Source: Gammaproteobacteria bacterium | Lineage (GTDB): Bacteria; Pseudomonadota; Gammaproteobacteria; Chromatiales; Chromatiaceae | Assembly (NCBI GenBank): GCA_015231665.1 | Contig: JADGBD010000035.1 | Location: 2,109 to 12,064 of the forward strand | Reading direction: 5' to 3' | Length of the DNA stretch: 9,956 nucleotides | Part shown: in pieces, positions 5,983 through 9,956 of the stretch | Position numbering within the stretch: position 1 is the stretch's first letter | How the letters are laid out: every line of letters starts with the position of its first letter | The notes under the pieces: generated by a model | Seen by the model: the letters and a program-made list of their open reading frames with translations, nothing else | Database searches by the model: none | Told to the model about the DNA's origin: nothing | Program-made: the position numbers and the translations under genes

Positions 5983-7980
5983 TCAGCTGCCAATCAGCCC
6001 ACCATCCGTCTTGCTGATCACCACCACCGCAGGCCGCGGTGGCATGTCCGGCTGAAAGTCCGGCCAGCGGGTGGCCGGGTCTTCAAAGCTGGAGGCGCGG
6101 TTGAAACCGGGGTAGTCCTTGGTGCCATCGCTGGCCGGGTGCTGCACGGCAACAAACAGGGTCTTGCCGTCCGGGGTGAAGCAGGGTCCGCACATCTCCG
6201 CCCCCACCGGTACCTGATAGAACAGCTTGCCGGTACCGCGCAGCGGGCCATCGGTCTCCAGCGCCCAGATGCCATCAGCGCCGCCGGAGGCCTTTTTCCA
6301 GCCCTTGCCCTGATCGGTGCTGATCCAGAGCCGACCCTGGGGATCAACGGCACAATTATCCGGGCAAGCGAACCAGCCCTGCGCGCTGGTGGCGGGGTTC
6401 CACAGCGCAGCTACCGCCGGATCGGCGGGGTCGCCGGCCTTGATCAGAATCTCCCAGCGGCCATTGGTGGCGGCATGATCGCCGCCCTCGGGGGTCAGCT
6501 CCAGGATATGGCCCCAGAGGTTGTTCGCCCGCGGGTTGGCGGCGTCTTGCTGATCTGCGCTGCGCTTGCTGTTGTTGGTCAGCATCACATAGACCTTGCC
6601 GTTGTGGCGGTTGGGCTCGATGTCCTCGGGCCGGTCCATGGGGGTGGCGCCCAGCAGATCGGCGGCGCGGCGGCAGTCGATGAGCACATCGGCCTGGCTG
6701 GCAAAGCCGTTCTCGGCGCTCAGGCCGTTCTGGCCATGCACCAGCGGCAGCCAGCTCAGGCTGCCATCGGCCTGCAGGCGCGCCACTGAGAGCTCGCCAT
6801 GATCCAGCAGATCGCGATTGGCGGCGCGGTCCTGCAGATTGACCGGATCGCGGCTGACGAACTTGTACAGGTACTCAAAGCGCTGGTCGTCGCCGCTGTA
6901 GATCACCAGACGGCCATCGCCATTGATGATGCACTCGGCGCCCTCGTGCTTGAAGCGGCCCAGGGCGGTGCGCTTGATCGGCGTGGATTGGGGGTCGAGG
7001 GGATCGACCTCGACGATCCAGCCGAAGCGGTTGGGCTCCTTGGGCTCCTTGCCGATGTCAAAACGCGCATCGAAGCGGCCCCAGGCGTAACGCTGGCCCG
7101 GCACGCCCAGGCGTTTGTGGTTGGCTGCTTCCCGCCCATCAGCAAGCTCGCCGATAAAGTAGCCGTGGAAGTTCTCCTCCGCCATCAGCCAGGTGCCCCA
7201 GGGGGTGATGCCGCCGGCGCAGTTATTCAGGGTGCCGATTACCTCAGTGCCGCTGGGGTCGGAGCCGGTCTGCAGCCGGTTATCCCCGGCGGCAGGGCCG
7301 GACAGGCGCATGGGGGTATCCAGGGCGCTGATGCGGCGGGCGTAGGGGCTATCGGCCACCAGCTGCCATTTGCCCTGCTGCTTCTGAATCTCGATGATGC
7401 TGCCGCCATTGCAGGCCATCTCGATCTGGCAAATCTCTGCCGTGGCCTGGCTCAGGGCCTTGTCGTATTGGCCCAGCCCAGGGAACATCAGCTCCTCATC
7501 GGTGTACTCATGGTTGATACAGAGCAGGCAGTGGTCCGAGCTATTGGAGCCCAAAGGCAGGGGAATGTAGCCGATATAATCGTTGTTATAGCCAAACTGC
7601 TGCCGCTGGGCGGCGACGGTCTGCTGCAAGGGGTCAAAGGCAGGCGCCTGCGCCAGCACGGCATCACCCCAGCGAATCAGCACCTCGGCGTTATAGCCGG
7701 GGGCGACATGGTGGTCGCCATCCACGCCCCGGCTGATTTCGCTGAAGCCAAAGCGGCTGGCTGCTGGATGGGAGGGCTCAGCAGCCAGGGCAGCCTGCTC
7801 CAGCTGAGTCTTGGCCAGAGCGCCAGCCACAGCCACCCCAAGCGCACCCTTAAGAAAACCCCGGCGATCACAGCGCAGGGCAATCAGATCCCCCAGACTG
7901 GGCTGGCGGCTGGGATTGCTCGGCACATCATCCAGTGCCTCGAACCACTCGGCACGGCTGGAAAAGGGCGTGGGTTGCAT
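5983..7980 (-). CDS. phoX: PhoX-family alkaline phosphatase (DUF839), Tat-exported
   Basis: This 665-residue protein matches PhoX, a periplasmic phosphomonoesterase that uses iron and calcium to release phosphate from organic esters. The N terminus carries a twin-arginine signal, RCDRRGFLKG at 36-45, followed by an Ala/Gly/Val-rich hydrophobic stretch to about 57. Family blocks appear in order: LLCINHEYTDEELMFPG at 152-168, NNCAGGITPWGTWLMAEEN at 252-270, FKHEGAE at 343-349, DDQRFEYLYKFVS at 364-376, DRPEDIEPN at 449-457, FACPDNCAVDPQGRLWISTD at 537-556, and EMCGPCFTPDGKTLFVAVQH at 595-614. Cys254 and the acidic residues of these blocks are the likely metal ligands. Length is normal for the family. 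The ATG at 7980 has a strong GAGGAG site 7 nt upstream. The gene follows the pseudo-receiver regulator with a 122-nt gap that contains an 11-bp-spaced direct repeat, which suggests its own regulated promoter. Confidence 0.93.
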   Translation of the reverse strand: MQPTPFSSRAEWFEALDDVPSNPSRQPSLGDLIALRCDRRGFLKGALGVAVAGALAKTQLEQAALAAEPSHPAASRFGFSEISRGVDGDHHVAPGYNAEVLIRWGDAVLAQAPAFDPLQQTVAAQRQQFGYNNDYIGYIPLPLGSNSSDHCLLCINHEYTDEELMFPGLGQYDKALSQATAEICQIEMACNGGSIIEIQKQQGKWQLVADSPYARRISALDTPMRLSGPAAGDNRLQTGSDPSGTEVIGTLNNCAGGITPWGTWLMAEENFHGYFIGELADGREAANHKRLGVPGQRYAWGRFDARFDIGKEPKEPNRFGWIVEVDPLDPQSTPIKRTALGRFKHEGAECIINGDGRLVIYSGDDQRFEYLYKFVSRDPVNLQDRAANRDLLDHGELSVARLQADGSLSWLPLVHGQNGLSAENGFASQADVLIDCRRAADLLGATPMDRPEDIEPNRHNGKVYVMLTNNSKRSADQQDAANPRANNLWGHILELTPEGGDHAATNGRWEILIKAGDPADPAVAALWNPATSAQGWFACPDNCAVDPQGRLWISTDQGKGWKKASGGADGIWALETDGPLRGTGKLFYQVPVGAEMCGPCFTPDGKTLFVAVQHPASDGTKDYPGFNRASSFEDPATRWPDFQPDMPPRPAVVVISKTDGGLIGS

Positions 7981-8020
7981 GTTCAGGCTCCTCTGCGGGA
8001 TGGACGGAGCCTAAAGCTAA

Positions 8021-8042
8021 CCCAAAGCAGGCCTGCGCTGGG
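8021..8042. promoter_or_regulatory. Dyad-symmetric site between phoX and its upstream direct repeat
   Basis: A perfect 10-bp palindrome, GCAGGCCTGC at 8027-8036, is framed by CCCA at 8021-8024 and TGGG at 8039-8042, giving a 22-bp imperfect dyad. It lies about 40-60 bp upstream of the phoX ATG, where an operator or 5'-leader hairpin could act. On the plus strand it is followed by TGAAGTTTTT, so a weak plus-strand terminator is an alternative, though no plus-strand gene ends here. Function is unproven. Confidence 0.35.
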
Positions 8043-8050
8043 TGAAGTTT

Positions 8051-8068
8051 TTGTTGCCTGATTGTTGC
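8051..8068 (-). promoter_or_regulatory. 11-bp-spaced heptamer direct repeat upstream of phoX (probable OmpR-family operator)
   Basis: On the plus strand the sequence reads TTGTTGC CTGA TTGTTGC, two identical heptamers separated by 4 nt, which is the layout of PhoB/OmpR-type tandem sites. It sits 71-88 bp upstream of the phoX ATG. A second site with the same layout and the same orientation relative to its gene lies upstream of the winged-helix regulator at 8916-8933. The heptamer is not the classical CTGTCAT Pho box, so the binding protein may be the neighbouring regulator and not PhoB. Confidence 0.5.
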
Positions 8069-8102
8069 GCGAAGGATGCCGTCACTCGCCCGACAAACCC
8101 AA

Positions 8103-8822
8103 TCAGCACCTGACCTTGCCGTTGAAGGCATAGCCCAGATTGCGATAGCTCTGCAAAGGCAATTTGCAACCCATCTGCTTCATCACCTTGCTGCGCAACC
8201 GCGAAACCAGGCAATCCAAACGACGGGTATCCATGGGGTCGCCCCCTGGTCCCAACAGGCCGCAAATCATCTGCCGGCTGCGCACCTCCCCGGGTTGCTC
8301 CATCAGCGCTTGCAGCAAAAGCATCTCCGTGCCGGTCAGGGGTGTCTGCAATAGCTCGTCGCTGCTGGCCAAATGGACCAGGCTCATCGCCTCCCGATCC
8401 AGCGACCAGTAGCCCTCAATAACCGCAGATGGGCTCGCCTCCTCACGCAGTTGGCACAATCGTTGGGACAGCCGCTCCACCACCGCCTGCAATTCCCGCG
8501 GATCGACCGGGCCGGGCAAATAGCAGTCAATGCCCTGCTCCCAGGCGGCGATGCGCTGGGTCATCTGATTGGGCGCATTGAACAACACCAGGCCTGCCCC
8601 ATCACCCCAAGCCTCGCGCAAATGCCTCAACGTCGCCTCGCCATCATGCCAAGCGCCATTCTCAATCATCAATATGGGTATCCCCTGATTCGGGGAATGC
8701 CTGAGGGAGCTTGAACTTGGACCAAGTCTGGCTATAGGCAAGCGTAGCCGACCAAAATAATCCAATACCGCCTGTTCGGTAGCCCTGCTCTGGGCCTGCA
8801 GCAAAATCTGCACATCAATCAT
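8103..8822 (-). CDS. OmpR-type winged-helix regulator with degenerate receiver domain
   Basis: The chosen product is 239 residues. The N-terminal part, about 1-125, resembles a response-regulator receiver: it ends with GIDCYLPGPVDPRELQAVVE, which aligns with the usual GADDYLxKPFxxxEL. The phosphorylation residues are missing: the acidic pair after strand 1 is QAQ, the acceptor region reads PILMIENGAWHDG without the acceptor Asp, and the conserved Lys is Gly104. The C-terminal part is a standard OmpR/PhoB DNA-binding domain: LTGTEMLLLQALMEQPGEV at 162-180, the recognition-helix region TRRLDCLVSRLRSKV at 199-213, and LQSYRNLGYAF in the wing. The frame can be extended to a TTG at 8903, with ATGs at 8894 and 8852. 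The ATG at 8822 is preferred because GGAG lies 8 nt upstream, the receiver strand MIDVQILLQA begins there, and a probable operator ends just above 8903. It lies directly upstream of phoX, in the same direction. Confidence 0.85.
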   Translation of the reverse strand: MIDVQILLQAQSRATEQAVLDYFGRLRLPIARLGPSSSSLRHSPNQGIPILMIENGAWHDGEATLRHLREAWGDGAGLVLFNAPNQMTQRIAAWEQGIDCYLPGPVDPRELQAVVERLSQRLCQLREEASPSAVIEGYWSLDREAMSLVHLASSDELLQTPLTGTEMLLLQALMEQPGEVRSRQMICGLLGPGGDPMDTRRLDCLVSRLRSKVMKQMGCKLPLQSYRNLGYAFNGKVRC

Positions 8823-8915
8823 ATCCGTGTCTCCGTGTCCGTTTGATGCCATTACTTCAAGATTGCGGGGGGCGCACTTCAGAGTCAGCCCCATATCAGC
8901 CAATGTATCTGGTGA

Positions 8916-8933
8916 TTGTCAGGTGAATGTCAG
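8916..8933 (-). promoter_or_regulatory. 11-bp direct repeat upstream of the regulator gene (Pho-box-like operator)
   Basis: The plus strand reads TTGTCAG GTGA ATGTCAG. Taken as 11-bp units from 8911 and 8922, the two copies match at 10 of 11 positions. Both contain TGTCA, the core of the Pho box half-site CTGTCAT, with the Pho-box 11-bp period. The repeat lies 94-111 bp upstream of the preferred regulator ATG, but in the opposite orientation to a classical Pho box serving that gene. Autoregulation by the adjacent winged-helix protein, or control by PhoB, are the two readings. Confidence 0.5.
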
Positions 8934-9029
8934 ATTCCGAAAAAAATTTACCCGGCAATGCAACTGCTCGCCTCCGCTACCCCGACGCGAACACTGGCCG
9001 TTGGAAAAGGCTGTTCGCTTTGTCGGTCT

Positions 9030-9135
9030 GTAGGTCGGCCTTCAGGCCGACTGAGGCTTTGTTCGGATGTAGGTCGGCCTTCAGGCCGACTGAGGCTTTG
9101 TTCGGATGTAGGTCGGCCTTCAGGCCGACTGAGGC
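9030..9135. repeat. Tandem array of REP-like hairpins, 39-bp period, three copies
   Basis: Units begin at 9030, 9069 and 9108. The first two are full 39-bp copies and the third matches for 28 bp before diverging. Each starts with GTAG and then the hairpin GTCGGCCTTCAGGCCGAC (8-bp stem), followed by TGAGGCTTTGTTCGGAT in the full copies. GTAG plus a short GC-rich hairpin is the form of REP sequences mobilised by RAYT transposases. Because 39 is a multiple of three, the array gives spurious open frames with a 13-residue repeat on both strands; these are not genes. Confidence 0.8.
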
Positions 9136-9188
9136 GCTGCTGGTTGGCTGAAGTAGCTGTTGCTTGCCGCCTCGCCCTGCTAACGGCT

Positions 9189-9261
9189 GTCGGGCTGAAG
9201 CCCGACAAAATGCCGCGACTCAATCCACGGCGTACGCGGGCAGAGGTTTCTGGGTAATCAG
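9189..9261. mobile_element. Right-end copy of the MITE-like element, with hairpin
   Basis: A hairpin GTCGGGCTGAAGCCCGAC at 9189-9206 is followed by a 46-bp segment, 9216-9261, that matches 5921-5966 of the first element at 39 of 46 positions and ends in the same GGGTAATCAG. The matching left terminal repeat is not found upstream, so this copy is truncated, or its left part has been replaced by the REP array at 9030-9135. It lies between the regulator and the DUF4214 gene, with no open frame of its own. Confidence 0.65.
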
Positions 9262-9350
9262 ATCGATCATCCCCCATGCGTCCTCCCCACCCGCCAAGGG
9301 CCAGTCAAGAGGTCGCAGAGCCAGTGGAATTTTCACTCAGTGGCTCAGTA

Positions 9351-9452
9351 ATCTTGCGCATTGTTGCATAACCTTGAACAAACTTACCTTGCAAAATCTT
9401 GCGAACAGAAGCTCGCCAAATCCGGAGCTCATTGCAAGATAATGCAAGATAA
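9351..9452. promoter_or_regulatory. AT-rich upstream region with four GCAAGAT motifs before the DUF4214 gene
   Basis: The heptamer ATCTTGC occurs at 9351-9357 and 9396-9402, and its complement GCAAGAT at 9434-9440 and 9444-9450. The last two belong to a perfect 10-bp tandem repeat, TGCAAGATAA, at 9433-9442 and 9443-9452. A related CCTTGCAA lies at 9387-9394. The region is clearly richer in A and T than the genes around it and ends about 110 bp before the DUF4214 ATG. This looks like a cluster of regulator sites in a promoter. GATAAT hexamers at 9438 and 9448 could be -10 elements, but no good -35 partner was found. Confidence 0.5.
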
Positions 9453-9565
9453 TAATTTGCATAGCTCAGCTACTATCTGCAGCCTGACCTGACCTCGTTA
9501 CGATTGCTTGGACAAACGGCAGCGGGATAGGCGTTGAACTTGGAAACCACTCTCGGAGATACATC

Positions 9566-9956
9566 ATGGCAACAGCAGATTTCGTCAAGCAACTCTACAC
9601 CAACCTCCTTGGCCGTGAAGCCGAGCCCGCAGGCCTGGCCCACTGGGAAGCACAAATTGACACAGGCGCCCTGAGCTCTGCCCAGGTCACCCAAAGCTTC
9701 CTCGACAGCCCCGAATTCTCCGGTGTGGTCACCCCTGTTGCCCTGCTCTACTACACCACCTTCAGCCGTATCCCCGATGCTTCAGGTCTAGCCTTCTGGA
9801 TGCAGGCCTACCAGAGCGGCACCAGCATGGCCGCAATTGCCGATGGCTTTGTCAACTCCACCGAGTTCAAAAACCTCTACGCCAATGACCTGAGCAACGC
9901 TGACTATGTCACCGCCCTCTACCGCAATGTCTTCAATCGCGCCCCCGATGCTGAAG
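9566..9956 (+). CDS. DUF4214-repeat protein, probably secreted (3' end missing)
   Basis: The reading frame is open from ATG at 9566 to the window end, 130 codons. GGAG at 9555-9558 lies 7 nt before the ATG. The product begins MATADFVKQLYTNLLGREAE and shows repeated DUF4214 units: FVKQLYTNLLGREAEPAGLA at 6-25, then VALLYYTTFSRIPDASGLAF at about 54-73, then YVTALYRNVFNRAPDAE at 114-130. Each unit has the pattern LY-x4-RxPxxxGLxxW followed by a helix ending in F-x2-S-x-EF. There is no N-terminal signal peptide. In other bacteria these repeats often sit in large proteins with C-terminal RTX or type I secretion signals, which would lie to the right. The molecular role of DUF4214 is not settled; an extracellular or adhesive role is inference. 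The gene has a long upstream region with repeated motifs, which suggests dedicated control. Confidence 0.88.
   Translation, partial: MATADFVKQLYTNLLGREAEPAGLAHWEAQIDTGALSSAQVTQSFLDSPEFSGVVTPVALLYYTTFSRIPDASGLAFWMQAYQSGTSMAAIADGFVNSTEFKNLYANDLSNADYVTALYRNVFNRAPDAE

Noticed and set aside
6799..8061. Plus-strand open frame of 420 codons opposite phoX
   Set aside because: The minus strand carries all PhoX motifs; the plus-strand product is a low-complexity Ala/Gly/Val shadow with no family signature.
9030..9135. CRISPR array
   Set aside because: Repeats are directly adjacent with near-identical intervening sequence; there are no unique spacers and no cas genes.
8927..9277. Open frames on both strands with a 13-residue peptide repeat (RPTEALFGCRSAF and its reverse-strand partner)
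   Set aside because: They are produced by the 39-bp REP-like tandem array, whose period is a multiple of three; no ribosome site or family resemblance supports a protein.

Overview
The window looks like a stretch of a moderately high-GC proteobacterial chromosome. A gammaproteobacterium is most likely, judged from the Tat-exported PhoX phosphatase, the GtrA/GtrB-type glycosylation pair, REP-like hairpins that begin with GTAG, and a TacT-type acetyltransferase toxin. A purple sulfur or related environmental lineage is possible, but the sequence alone cannot settle this. No rRNA, tRNA, CRISPR array or full transposase gene was seen.

Layout, left to right. (1) Positions 1-367 on the plus strand hold the 3' part of a GNAT acetyltransferase of the TacT toxin type; its start and any antitoxin partner lie to the left. 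(2) Positions 407-5678 on the minus strand hold a tightly packed five-gene cluster, read from right to left: an exported 582-residue protein with a diverged phosphodiester-glycosidase-like (DUF2233/NAGPA) C-terminal part, an exported cysteine-rich SUMF1/formylglycine-generating-enzyme-fold protein, an exported alpha/beta hydrolase, a GtrA-family membrane protein, and a GtrB/DPM1-like family 2 glycosyltransferase. Gaps are 2 nt and 34 nt, and the last two junctions are 4-nt overlaps, so the genes are probably one transcript. (3) Positions 5679-5982 are intergenic and contain a 124-bp palindromic, MITE-like element with 24-bp terminal inverted repeats and two internal hairpins. (4) Positions 5983-7980 on the minus strand encode a PhoX-type alkaline phosphatase with a Tat signal. 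(5) Just upstream of it, 8103-8822 on the minus strand encodes an OmpR-type winged-helix regulator whose receiver domain has lost the phosphorylation residues. (6) About 740 nt of non-coding DNA follows, with an 11-bp direct repeat (probable operator), three REP-like hairpins in a 39-bp tandem array, a partner copy of the MITE right end, and an AT-rich upstream region with repeated GCAAGAT motifs. (7) Positions 9566-9956 on the plus strand start a DUF4214-repeat protein that runs off the window.

How they may work together. The five-gene cluster joins a lipid-linked sugar donor module (GT2 plus GtrA) to three exported proteins that could act on an envelope glycoconjugate; this combination is the most unusual part of the window and is inference. 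The regulator and phoX form a second unit. Both genes have an 11-bp-spaced heptamer direct repeat about 70-110 bp upstream of their start codons, in the same orientation relative to the gene. This suggests that the non-phosphorylatable regulator controls itself and the phosphatase.
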